Positions 39,011-47,092 of a DNA stretch of 64,000 nt are shown one piece after another. A program made the position numbers and the translations under genes. Under the pieces are notes generated by a model that did not search any database, had not been told where the DNA came from, and was given only the letters and a program-made list of their open reading frames with translations. Source of the DNA: CAYRUD01 sp964427425 (GTDB lineage: Bacteria; Chlamydiota; Chlamydiia; Chlamydiales; FEN-1388); the NCBI GenBank assembly GCA_964427425.1, contig CAYRUD010000014.1, forward strand, positions 434,001 to 498,000. Reading direction: 5' to 3'. Position 1 is the stretch's first letter. Each line of letters opens with the position of its first letter.

Positions 39011-41869
39011 TCACCGCGAGGGATACGTTATTTCTAAAAGCTTGCGACTCACATCAGTTTCTATCGATAAAATCTCTTCCATGTCCTCTCTAATGAGACC
39101 AGTCAAGTGAGGGAATAAAGAGGGATTTTGTCGTTGCATAGCGAATAAGACTCTGACCAAATCTCCATAATAGTCATCGCTTGAATGCTCTAGGAGATTA
39201 ATGATTCTCTTATCATCTGTGATTTCGATAAATTTGAATATCTCCTGAATAAGCTCATGGTAGAAGTTCTTGTCTTGTTGGTTTTGTATGAGCTTGCTTA
39301 TGCAAAGATTGCTGCTTTTAAAAATATACTTACCAATAACACGAACGATCTCCAAACAATCAGCATCGTGAACGATCTGCTGCTCGAAAGTTGAATAACG
39401 GTTTTTTTGTGGGTCTTTTTCTTCAACAGCCTGAACATGCTTATGGGTTGTTTCTTCATCAATACCTGCTTTTTGCAGTAGCATGCCTAAAGCTTGGGCG
39501 CTCTCTTCATCCCAACGATCAATAAATTCGTTTTCTCGAGCGACATCATGATATGCAGTAGCGGTAGCCAAAAGGATAGGATTGGCATTTGTGGTTATGC
39601 CCATTCGTTCATATGCACGAAGAAGCACTTGTGACCATAGAACAGCTCTTGTGCTGTGCATTGTTCCATGGTGTCCTCGTGAGGGTTTTAGCCCAGCGTG
39701 AATGTGATCAACGTGTTCTTTATATTGCTTGTCGCTTTGGGCACTCAATTCGACGCGCATATTTGTTTTCTTATTTCGATAGGTTGCCACTTGTGGCATG
39801 GGCTGTTTATAAAGTGGTAGAGCGAAAGATTGAACGATCTCTGATATTTTCGTCTGATCCTCAGCTCTTGATCCTGTTACAGCGAATTGATCTGTGGATA
39901 CATTCATTGACTGGATTGTATCGTGTATTTTGAGTTGATGATCAGAATAAGGTGAGCCTTTCCCCCACCAATCGCTCGAGAGGTTTGGGTCACCTAAGAT
40001 TCGCTTGACCTCAGATTGAACATAATCAAGCTGCTTTGAGGACATTACGACAGTCTGTGGCAGCCCTGAATTTTTCAAAGTTTGAATAACACGTGCCTTG
40101 TCTACTTTTTGAGCAGTCTTATCGATTTGGTTAGGGATTCCAACTACTGACAAATTGCTTTTAGACGCATTTCCATTAATAAGTTTTATGTTTTTCTGGA
40201 CGCCCCTCCATCTCCCTGCATCGTATTGAAAGCCAATAAATGGCTTTGAATCTAATTTCGAGATTCTGTGGCTTAAAGCAAGCGTATATGATCCAAATAG
40301 AGGTTCTCGCTCGTCTGAGACCCATGCTCCTTTAAATAGCTTTTGATGGCGAACCTCTATGTGACCAGATTGGATTATCGCAAAGGCGTGATTTGTTGCA
40401 TGGTACCATCGAGGGATATGTATTAAGGACTCATCTATCCCGAGCTGTTTTGAGAAAAATGTTTTTGCTTTGCAATTTCTTGCTATGCTCTCGATGAGAG
40501 TTGGCTGAGGCTTTGTGTATATTTTCAATCGCTTTTTAAACCAAGCAACTATTGTCTGAACAAATTTCGATTCAGTTTGAATTTCGTAATTGTTCACAAT
40601 AAATTCTCGGACTGCTTCTAGGTTATCCCATTGCAGCGATGCCGCTGTCGATCCTAAAAGAAGAGCTTCTCTCAATTTCATAAGATTTTCATGGCTCAGA
40701 CCAGATTCGCCTTCTCTACTAACAAGTTTTGCAAGGCGTGAGACATCATGCTGAGGAATTCTTTTCTTAGCCTCTAGCGATACAATGAGCGATTGTATGG
40801 ATTTTTCTTCTTTGCTTTGAAGACCATTTAAGAGCGCTTCTAATTGCTCATTTTCGCTTAAAACTGTCTCAGGATACTTAGATCGCGAGGTTGCACAAGG
40901 AAGGTTTGAGCACTTGATCTTTAACTGTAGTGCCAGTTCGGGATCATCAATATCCTTTATATATGTGTTTACTAGGGGGAAGATCTCTTTAAAAGCTACC
41001 AAAAGAGATCCTTTTGACTTCTCAGATAGGCTATATCTCTCTGAAAAAACAGTCTGGGTTAGAAAATTATCGATACTTCCAATACATGAAGCTATAAATT
41101 CTTTGTCGTCCGAGTACTTATCCATGAGAGATTTTAATGAGGAAAGTCTTGCTGCTATCTCATTCACGTGATTGTTATTATACTCAGCAATCAAGTAAGA
41201 AGAGAGTAGCTGTGGATACTGTTCCAGAGCATATGAACTGCCTTTAGATTTTAATTCATTCTCAAGTTGGAAGAGTAATTTTGTTCTTATAGATTGGCAT
41301 GAGGTTTGAAGTCTTGTACTTGCTCTATTACTTGTGCGTTTTTTCTCCTGATGAGCTAATACAATATTTGTTCTTTCTATGACTCCTTTCAGAATACTTG
41401 TATCTTCAGAACAATGGTCGATAATGGTTTCAATTTTATGGGTGAAGGCATTTAGCTTCTTGGCATTGCGCTTTTGAGCAGACTCTTCAAGATTCTCAAA
41501 CGAAGAAGATACTAGTTGAAGTATCTCTTGGCGCTCTTTTTTTGTTTTTGGGAAAGCTTTCGTTTCAAAATTATCGATGAGTTTTTCACATTCAACTTTC
41601 TCAGCTACATTGGTTAGGTTACTTTGAATTCGCCTCAATCTTCCAAGAATCTCTAGGCGATCATTTAATGAAAGCTGCTGGATCTCGCTCTCTTTATAAT
41701 TTTGAAGTTTTTTGCAAGACGAGACAAAGTGATGCGAAAATCTTTTCCTACTCACGAAACAAATAATTTTATCTAAGAGGCGAAGAGCTTTGCCATCTTC
41801 ACGAACGAGATTATCAGTAGAGCAAGTCTTACTAAGATTTAGGAGAAATGGATCGAGTACGTTACTCAT
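39011..41869 (-). CDS. Large protein with ART-like segment and SidE/Dup-like HD phosphodiesterase domain
   Basis: A 952-residue soluble protein. Residues 1 to about 470 are helical. Near residues 482-545 the sequence PRWYHATNHAFAIIQSGHIE, then KGAWVSDEREPLFGSYTLALSHRI, has the HxT...I..G.I layout of ADP-ribosyltransferase-like folds (tentative). Residues about 725-850 hold an HD-type metal site: HGTMHSTRA near 733, YHDVARENEF near 775, and VHDADCLEIVR near 833. This order resembles the phosphodiesterase domain of Legionella SidE and of DupA/DupB, which act on phosphoribosyl-ubiquitin. If right, it is an effector touching host ubiquitin. A plain HD nucleotide phosphohydrolase is the alternative. 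Confidence 0.7.
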   Translation of the reverse strand: MSNVLDPFLLNLSKTCSTDNLVREDGKALRLLDKIICFVSRKRFSHHFVSSCKKLQNYKESEIQQLSLNDRLEILGRLRRIQSNLTNVAEKVECEKLIDNFETKAFPKTKKERQEILQLVSSSFENLEESAQKRNAKKLNAFTHKIETIIDHCSEDTSILKGVIERTNIVLAHQEKKRTSNRASTRLQTSCQSIRTKLLFQLENELKSKGSSYALEQYPQLLSSYLIAEYNNNHVNEIAARLSSLKSLMDKYSDDKEFIASCIGSIDNFLTQTVFSERYSLSEKSKGSLLVAFKEIFPLVNTYIKDIDDPELALQLKIKCSNLPCATSRSKYPETVLSENEQLEALLNGLQSKEEKSIQSLIVSLEAKKRIPQHDVSRLAKLVSREGESGLSHENLMKLREALLLGSTAASLQWDNLEAVREFIVNNYEIQTESKFVQTIVAWFKKRLKIYTKPQPTLIESIARNCKAKTFFSKQLGIDESLIHIPRWYHATNHAFAIIQSGHIEVRHQKLFKGAWVSDEREPLFGSYTLALSHRISKLDSKPFIGFQYDAGRWRGVQKNIKLINGNASKSNLSVVGIPNQIDKTAQKVDKARVIQTLKNSGLPQTVVMSSKQLDYVQSEVKRILGDPNLSSDWWGKGSPYSDHQLKIHDTIQSMNVSTDQFAVTGSRAEDQTKISEIVQSFALPLYKQPMPQVATYRNKKTNMRVELSAQSDKQYKEHVDHIHAGLKPSRGHHGTMHSTRAVLWSQVLLRAYERMGITTNANPILLATATAYHDVARENEFIDRWDEESAQALGMLLQKAGIDEETTHKHVQAVEEKDPQKNRYSTFEQQIVHDADCLEIVRVIGKYIFKSSNLCISKLIQNQQDKNFYHELIQEIFKFIEITDDKRIINLLEHSSDDYYGDLVRVLFAMQRQNPSLFPHLTGLIREDMEEILSIETDVSRKLLEITYPSR

Positions 41870-42075
41870 AAACGAGCTCTTGGTTTGAATGTGCCTATTA
41901 CCTGTTTCTATATTAAAGAAATTAATTTAATGAAATCATAAGAAATAAGAGTCCTTGGCCTTAATTTTGAGATTGATGTTTCAATGTATTCAAACGCCAA
42001 GGAGCAAAGAAACAATTTTTAATATATCTTACAGGGAGGAGAATAGAGATAATGAAATGAAACCAAGAGGTAATT

Positions 42076-42276
42076 ATGTATTTTATAATTGGTGTAATAA
42101 TAGTTTTAGCTCTTTTAATTACTCATGATTGGCTTCTTTACAGGCTTAGAGGAAAGGCAGAGCCTGATAGCCCAGATCAAGAAAATCCTCCTGTAATTAC
42201 AGGAGCTCAAGATGCTATGTCGCAGTGGCAAGTCGATCTTTCGAAGAAAAACAATCAAAAACACTCCGATCAATAG
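42076..42276 (+). CDS. Small single-pass membrane protein
   Basis: A 66-residue protein with a good ribosome-binding site (AAGAGGT). Residues 3-22 form one hydrophobic helix (FIIGVIIVLALLITHDWLLY). The rest is a short polar tail rich in Pro, Asp and Gln, so it is probably anchored with a cytoplasmic C-terminus. No family was recognised. A clear terminator follows directly. Confidence 0.6.
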   Translation: MYFIIGVIIVLALLITHDWLLYRLRGKAEPDSPDQENPPVITGAQDAMSQWQVDLSKKNNQKHSDQ

Positions 42277-42284
42277 AAGCGATC

Positions 42285-42311
42285 AAAGCCGGGACTCTAT
42301 TCCGGCTTTTA
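42285..42311 (+). terminator. Rho-independent terminator
   Basis: AAAGCCGG/CCGGCTTT stem with a 9-base loop, then TTTT, eight bases after the 66-residue gene. Confidence 0.85.
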
Positions 42312-42514
42312 GCTCTATTTCATGCAAGCCATAGCACTCGTAGAATAATTAAAGCACCCTCTTAGCCTAGTTTGGAAAACATGGTTGGGAATATTTCGCT
42401 GCATTATTCTGAAAGTGAAGAGAGATTCTCATTCTTATCAAGCATGTAGATTCGGCTCATCAGCTTGTTCATAGTAATATAATACATTTTTATAAATAGG
42501 AGCGAAAAAGCTTT

Positions 42515-42922
42515 ATGTTGTCTCAAATTACCTTTAAAGACGTGGTACATCATGGAGTTGAGGCTATTGCTTTTGCAGCCGTTGGATCTTGGGCTGTTGC
42601 AAGCCCCATGAGTGCGTGTGCGGCATATGCTATTGGAAAAGTTACATATCTTGGCACTAAGAAGATCTTAGAGTATGTCCAACCTGAGATGTCTATAGAT
42701 TACAGAAGAAAGATCGCATGGGGAACCTGTTTATTAACAGGCGGCTTTACACTACATACAGCTGTTGAAAAGATAACAGGCGTGTCGATGAACGCATTAA
42801 CTAGCGCTGGAACGACTTTAGGGATCACTGGGGCTAGTATTGGAATAAGAGTCTTAGCCGATAAGGTCGTTACATATGTATCGGCGCCAAAACCTACTGT
42901 AGAGCAGCAGCACATCGAGTGA
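42515..42922 (+). CDS. Hypothetical membrane protein
   Basis: A 135-residue Ala/Gly/Thr-rich protein. It has an AGGAG ribosome-binding site about 13 bases from the ATG, somewhat far. Hydrophobic or amphipathic segments lie at about residues 15-45 (AIAFAAVGSWAVASPMSACAA), 68-85 and 95-115. This could mean two or three membrane passes or a channel-like protein. The two-lobed hydrophobic character is shared with chlamydial inclusion proteins, but nothing specific was recognised. Confidence 0.6.
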   Translation: MLSQITFKDVVHHGVEAIAFAAVGSWAVASPMSACAAYAIGKVTYLGTKKILEYVQPEMSIDYRRKIAWGTCLLTGGFTLHTAVEKITGVSMNALTSAGTTLGITGASIGIRVLADKVVTYVSAPKPTVEQQHIE

Positions 42923-42927
42923 TAATA

Positions 42928-42954
42928 AAGCCGGGAGGGGTCTCCCGGCTTCTC
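42928..42954. terminator. Terminator between convergent genes
   Basis: A 10-bp perfect stem (AAGCCGGGAG/CTCCCGGCTT) with a 4-base loop and TCTC after it. It sits between the 135-residue membrane protein and the convergent SET-domain gene and may serve both. Confidence 0.85.
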
Positions 42955-42959
42955 TTAGC

Positions 42960-43298
42960 TTAAAAATCTTCGATAGTTGAGGCAGGGATGGATAGCTCTT
43001 CACCAGCTTGAATATCGCGTGCGGCAATATCAGCTTCTCTTTCAAAGTCTGGAACAAGATTTGGGCTCTTTGATCGATTTACATGTCTTCCTGGATCAGG
43101 ATAGTAATAAATAGTATGGTTCCTTTCATGACAGAAGTTATTTTTCTCATATTCAGGAAGGTTGTCATATTCATCTGCCGTTAACACTTGAGCATTCCAT
43201 TTGATGACAACTTCACCCTTTTTAAACTTCCGTTTTGTAAAGACTCCTAAGCCATCTGTAAATTGTCCAATACCTGATTTTTTTATTTCTACATCCAT
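42960..43298 (-). CDS. Short SET-domain protein
   Basis: A 112-residue protein made only of a minimal SET domain. It starts with the GLGVFTKRKFKKGEVV element near residues 16-31 (cofactor-binding GxG part). It then has HVNRSKSPNLVPDFE near 72-86, in place of the NHSxxPN motif, and IQAGEELSIPA near 97-107, where methyltransferases normally have GEELxxDY. The catalytic Tyr is therefore not seen. SET enzymes methylate lysine using S-adenosylmethionine, and chlamydiae have SET effectors that act on histones. This one may be weak, altered or inactive. It starts 12 bases after the TetR gene on the same strand and is surely co-transcribed with it. Confidence 0.8.
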   Translation of the reverse strand: MDVEIKKSGIGQFTDGLGVFTKRKFKKGEVVIKWNAQVLTADEYDNLPEYEKNNFCHERNHTIYYYPDPGRHVNRSKSPNLVPDFEREADIAARDIQAGEELSIPASTIEDF

Positions 43299-43310
43299 AA
43301 CATACAGGTC

Positions 43311-43931
43311 TTATGTATTCTTAACGAGGAATTGGAAGGATCCTGAAGGAGCTTGAAGCTGTTGCTCGATCAGGCTCGGAATTGCCTTTATTCTGCGGGC
43401 TATATCTTCTTGATGCCAAGGATAAATACCGACATCAGTGAGAAATTGAAAAGCGGAGAGGATGAATTCTGCGCTCTCAAGAGGGGTAGTTGTACTAAAA
43501 ATCCCTTCCTTACAGCCTTGTTGGATCACTTCACCATATAGGATTGCCTGTTTTTTGATAGCGACAGCGAGAAGGCGAGTGTGCATTGAGTCATTTCCAG
43601 ACTTATGAAGGTTGTCCAGGATTTTCTTATTGTCATTCGTAGAATTACCGGCATGGATGAGGAGCTTGAATTTCTCTAGAGCATTGCCGGATGCTTCACT
43701 GAGTATGGTTTTCATCTTGTCGATACTTTCGTCGACTATAGTCTCAATAACAGCCTCAAGAATCGCTTCTTTCGATCTGAAGTGGTGGTAAATAGTGCCC
43801 TTCGCGATTCCAACTGAATCCATGATGTCCTGCATGGTGGTTTTTTCGTAGTCTTTCGTTTGGAATAAGCGCCGAGCGGCTTGTACGATATCTGTTTTTC
43901 GATCAGTGGTTTTCTTCATACTGTTAATCAT
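43311..43931 (-). CDS. TetR/AcrR family transcriptional regulator
   Basis: A 206-residue regulator. The N-terminal helix-turn-helix is at residues about 15-60 (IVQAARRLFQTKDYEKTTMQDIMDSVGIAKGTIYHHFRSKEAIL), which is textbook TetR. The rest is a helical ligand-binding domain. AAAGG lies before the chosen ATG; a second ATG four codons later is possible. It is divergent from the CPBP protease gene, and a perfect palindrome sits in the shared intergenic region. It therefore likely represses the protease promoter and perhaps itself. The inducing ligand is unknown. Confidence 0.93.
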   Translation of the reverse strand: MINSMKKTTDRKTDIVQAARRLFQTKDYEKTTMQDIMDSVGIAKGTIYHHFRSKEAILEAVIETIVDESIDKMKTILSEASGNALEKFKLLIHAGNSTNDNKKILDNLHKSGNDSMHTRLLAVAIKKQAILYGEVIQQGCKEGIFSTTTPLESAEFILSAFQFLTDVGIYPWHQEDIARRIKAIPSLIEQQLQAPSGSFQFLVKNT

Positions 43932-44010
43932 AGGATACCTTTGAAGTTAGGGACACTATAACGCCAAGTTTCCAATACGACCAATCTTCATAACACCATT
44001 TGTATTTTTA

Positions 44011-44039
44011 TTGACGACCGACCGTCGGTCGGTTAGCAT
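44011..44039 (+). promoter_or_regulatory. Promoter with TetR-type operator inside the -35/-10 spacer
   Basis: A -35 box TTGACG (44011-44016) and a likely -10 box TAGCAT (44034-44039) are spaced by exactly 17 bases. Those 17 bases are a palindrome, ACCGACC-GTC-GGTCGGT (44017-44033). This is the usual layout for TetR repression by blocking RNA polymerase. It reads toward the CPBP protease gene. Confidence 0.8.
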
Positions 44040-44094
44040 AACATGTAGAAATGTAACGAGTTTTATATTTTGACTCCTATCAAATGGTGTATCT

Positions 44095-44934
44095 ATGAAC
44101 AGAATAAAGTACTATAACCGCCCACTAACTTTTTATTCGTTATCGCTTTCAGTTACTTGGGTGTTTTGGTTTATAGCGGCTTTTTTGAGTCATTCAGATG
44201 CGGCTCATATCATCTTTCATAATTTGGCGGGTATCTTTGAGCTTATGGGGCTCGTAAGCCCTGCAGTGATAGCCTTTTCGATGATGTATAGAGACCCTCA
44301 CTTACGAGGCGATATGATTCATCGGGTATTTAGATTATCTGATGCGCGCGCTTCATATCTTATGATGGCATGTTTTCTAATGCCCTTAAGCATCATCTTG
44401 GCACAAGTGATCTCACTTTTCTTTGGGCATAGCATCGATCAGTTTACATTTTCGGGTCATGCGTCCTTCTCGTTTAGCCTCTTTTCACCTTTCTACATGC
44501 TTATCATAGCGCCTGTATTTGAGGAGTTGGCTTGGCACTCTTATGGAACTGATTGCCTTCGCTCGCGCTTTAATCTTTTCATCACATCGATGATTTTTGC
44601 TCTCTTCTGGGTATTTTGGCACTTACCCCTTTCGTTTATTAAAAATTATTATCAGAGCAATATTCTCGAGATAGGTTGGGTTTATTGGATAAACTTTGCT
44701 CTGAGCTTGTTCCCATTTGTTCTTCTAATGAACTGGCTCTATTACAAGACCCAAAGAAATACGCTGATTGCTGTCATCTTTCACATTACAGCTGGCCTCT
44801 TTAACGAGATGTTTCAGACTCATCCTGACAGCAAGGTCATACAAACTGTACTTCTTGCTATCGTATCATCATTTGTGGTGTATAAAGAGAGAGCCCTATT
44901 CTTTAAGCGAAAGTTTCAGTCCCAGAAGGATTAG
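44095..44934 (+). CDS. CPBP family intramembrane metalloprotease
   Basis: A 279-residue membrane protein with about eight hydrophobic helices. The CPBP (Abi) motif 1 appears as FEELAWHSYG near residues 142-150: the two glutamates are kept, but the usual EExxWR Arg is His. Motif 2 is FWVFWHLPLSF near 171-181, with the metal-binding His176. These proteases cut within membranes (as in eukaryotic CAAX-type processing) or serve in bacteriocin self-protection. The role here is unknown. It is controlled by the divergent TetR gene through the operator above. Confidence 0.85.
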   Translation: MNRIKYYNRPLTFYSLSLSVTWVFWFIAAFLSHSDAAHIIFHNLAGIFELMGLVSPAVIAFSMMYRDPHLRGDMIHRVFRLSDARASYLMMACFLMPLSIILAQVISLFFGHSIDQFTFSGHASFSFSLFSPFYMLIIAPVFEELAWHSYGTDCLRSRFNLFITSMIFALFWVFWHLPLSFIKNYYQSNILEIGWVYWINFALSLFPFVLLMNWLYYKTQRNTLIAVIFHITAGLFNEMFQTHPDSKVIQTVLLAIVSSFVVYKERALFFKRKFQSQKD

Positions 44935-45051
44935 GAAATAAACGGGTTTAAATTAGAAAAGCTTCTTTTCATAAACTTAGTGAATACGACATGTTCTGTT
45001 GGACCAAAGTAGCGTCATGCTATATTTTGACTGCAATTGATTAGGTACAAA

Positions 45052-46308
45052 TTGTCGATCGATATCAACTTTAAAAGTGGTACAAAAGCTGCCGAGCATA
45101 AGACAGCAACAGTTCTGCTCTATTCAAGTATCTTGCAAGAGCCTTTATCTGCTCTTATTCTGCTACTGCCCTTCCTAATCATAAAGGAAATCCAAGCTAC
45201 TACCATCCATATCTCAGCTTTAACAGCGCTCGCGCCGACTGTATCGATTTTGTCGTTTTATTGGTGCTCTATATTAAATCTGAAGAGTAGTTCAATAGTT
45301 CTGAGAAGGAATCTAGTGCTCGCAACTTTTCTTACCGCAGCGTTGTTTTTGTTTTCTTCTTTCTTTGAGAATCCATGGTTTTTTGTGCTTGCAAGCACTT
45401 GCTATACATTATTTTTTCGGGCAGCAAATCCAGCTCGGATGGAGTTGTTAAAGAGGAATATTGCTAGAGAGCAGCGAGAAAGAGTTTATTCTTGGACTTT
45501 TAAAGTCTCTTATGCTGTCGGAATGCTTTTAGGTCCGTTTTTAGGGCTTCTTTTGGATAGGTATCCTGATCTTTGGAGATTGCTTTTTGTTTGTTCGGCG
45601 ATATTATATGTGCTCTCCGGTAGGTTATATCAATCGATCCCAGTAACTGACAGCGCTGTAAAAGAGCCTTTGCCGAAAAGAGATCTGTTTAAAATTCTGA
45701 TTGAACCTTGGGAGAGCTCATATGAGCTCATCCAAGCAAATTCTCTTTTTGCCCGTTTTCAGATAGGGTTTTTTATAGCAGGGTTTGGTCTTATGCTCGC
45801 TAAACCTGCAGGTGATTGGCTTTTAGGTAACTTGGATATCTCTTACTACTCATTGTTCGTTTGTAGGACTTTTCTTAAGGGTTTGGGCATAATCGGAACT
45901 GCAGATATGTGGGCAGGTCGACTGCAGAGAGCAAGTATATTGCGATGCGCTCACTTAGTCGCTTGGGGATTTATTGCTTATAATCTTCTATTGATGGGTA
46001 GCACTGTTTCAGTTGCCTCTATCTTTTTAGCTTATTTAATTTATGGGATAGCCCAATCGGGCAGTCATCTTGTTTGGAACTTATCAGGAACACTTCTTTC
46101 AGGTAACGACTCAAGTCATCAATATTCCGCGGTCAATATTTTAGCTGTAGGAATAAGAGGATGTATTGCACCTGTTCTTGGATGCATATTTCTTAATTGG
46201 ATGGGTGTGATGCCAACCCTGCTAATAGGAATAGCTATCATGTATTTCGGGGCTCGTTATCTTTCAATAAAAGCATTTGATTACCAGAGCGTTTTACTGA
46301 ACAAGTAG
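45052..46308 (+). CDS. MFS transporter
   Basis: A protein of about 418 residues with twelve predicted hydrophobic segments and the central loop RYPDLWRLLFV typical of the major facilitator superfamily. The N-terminal half has a motif A-like NPARMELLKRN...RERVYSW segment. No ATG occurs near the start. I chose TTG because TTAGG sits seven bases upstream; a second TTG five codons earlier (45037) is possible. A weak promoter (TTGGAC, then TATATT with a 16-base spacer) lies at 44999-45026. The substrate cannot be told. The gene follows the CPBP protease on the same strand. Confidence 0.82.
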   Translation: MSIDINFKSGTKAAEHKTATVLLYSSILQEPLSALILLLPFLIIKEIQATTIHISALTALAPTVSILSFYWCSILNLKSSSIVLRRNLVLATFLTAALFLFSSFFENPWFFVLASTCYTLFFRAANPARMELLKRNIAREQRERVYSWTFKVSYAVGMLLGPFLGLLLDRYPDLWRLLFVCSAILYVLSGRLYQSIPVTDSAVKEPLPKRDLFKILIEPWESSYELIQANSLFARFQIGFFIAGFGLMLAKPAGDWLLGNLDISYYSLFVCRTFLKGLGIIGTADMWAGRLQRASILRCAHLVAWGFIAYNLLLMGSTVSVASIFLAYLIYGIAQSGSHLVWNLSGTLLSGNDSSHQYSAVNILAVGIRGCIAPVLGCIFLNWMGVMPTLLIGIAIMYFGARYLSIKAFDYQSVLLNK

Positions 46309-46374
46309 AGATAAGAATGTATAAGTAGATGAGTTAAAGAAAAGAACAGTGCCATCTAGATAGATATTAGAAAA

Positions 46375-46435
46375 GTCGGGGAAAGCCCCGGCCTGAATTG
46401 AGGCGAAAAGAGATGCATTCAGAACTTTTGATTGG
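46375..46435 (+). repeat. Hairpin plus 27-base repeat, copy 1 (upstream of the YjdM gene)
   Basis: A GTCGGGG/CCCCGGC hairpin is followed 16 bases later by a 27-base segment that matches copy 2 at 25 of 27 positions. With its mate at 46869-46928 it flanks the YjdM/PhnA gene as imperfect direct repeats of about 60 bases. Confidence 0.7.
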
Positions 46436-46492
46436 ACTACAGTGTCAATAACGGCTTACAATTTTATCTTTAGAAACGAATGGTGATTATTT

Positions 46493-46843
46493 ATGACAGA
46501 TTTACCTAGATGTGCCAAATGCGGCTCCGAACATACATACGAAGATGGGATTTTGTATATTTGTCCGGAGTGCGGGCATGAGTGGGCTATCCATGACGAG
46601 AAGGAAGGTGAGACAGCTCAGCCTGTTATAAAGGACGCGCATGGGAGCATCCTCGTCGACGGTGATAGTGTGACGATTATCAAAGATATAAAGGTCAAAG
46701 GCGCGTCATCGGCTTTAAAAGCAGGTGTAAAAGTGAAAAATATTCGCCTAGTAGATGAGGTCAACGGACACAACATTGAAGCAAAGATTCCTGGATTCGG
46801 TACAATGATGCTCAAATCTGAGATTGTTAAGAAGAGCAACTAA
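46493..46843 (+). CDS. yjdM: YjdM/PhnA family zinc-ribbon protein
   Basis: A 116-residue protein. The N-terminal zinc ribbon has two Cys pairs: CAKCG at residues 7-11 and CPECG at 23-27. The C-terminal domain (VKDAHGSILVDGDSVTIIKDIKVKG, then VKNIRLV and the long strand to the end) is the small beta-barrel of the YjdM family, once called PhnA. Despite the old name it is not the phosphonoacetate hydrolase and its real role is not settled. It is a single gene flanked by short repeats. Confidence 0.92.
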   Translation: MTDLPRCAKCGSEHTYEDGILYICPECGHEWAIHDEKEGETAQPVIKDAHGSILVDGDSVTIIKDIKVKGASSALKAGVKVKNIRLVDEVNGHNIEAKIPGFGTMMLKSEIVKKSN

Positions 46844-46868
46844 TCGGTAGCTTTTTCTAGATAAAATG

Positions 46869-46928
46869 GCCGGGGCTTTTACCCGGCTCGAATAGATGTA
46901 GAGAGACGCGTTCAGAACTTTTGATTGG
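46869..46928 (+). repeat. Hairpin plus 27-base repeat, copy 2 (downstream of the YjdM gene)
   Basis: A GCCGGG/CCCGGC hairpin is followed by the same 27-base segment (two differences from copy 1), ending TTCAGAACTTTTGATTGG. The hairpin probably ends the YjdM transcript, though the better T run is on the opposite strand. Confidence 0.7.
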
Positions 46929-46984
46929 GTGAGCTTGGGGCGCCGCATGTCATCGATTGGAGTGGAAATATAGAGGTAAAGTAG

Positions 46985-47092
46985 CAACATATGTTGTATT
47001 TTATTGTTTTTTCCAACATATGTTTGAGATATGATGTATAACCCCACGTATTTAGAGTATCTGGCGTGTTTTTCTAAAAAAGGCAACATATG
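46985..47092 (+). promoter_or_regulatory. Three CAACATATG palindromic sites at the fic promoter and start
   Basis: CAACATATGTTG (46985-46996, perfect), CAACATATGTTT (47014-47025) and CAACATATG (47084-47092). The last contains the fic start codon. Three copies within 110 bases, one covering the ribosome-binding and start region, strongly suggest an operator. The Fic protein's own C-terminal winged-helix domain is a candidate binder. Confidence 0.7.
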
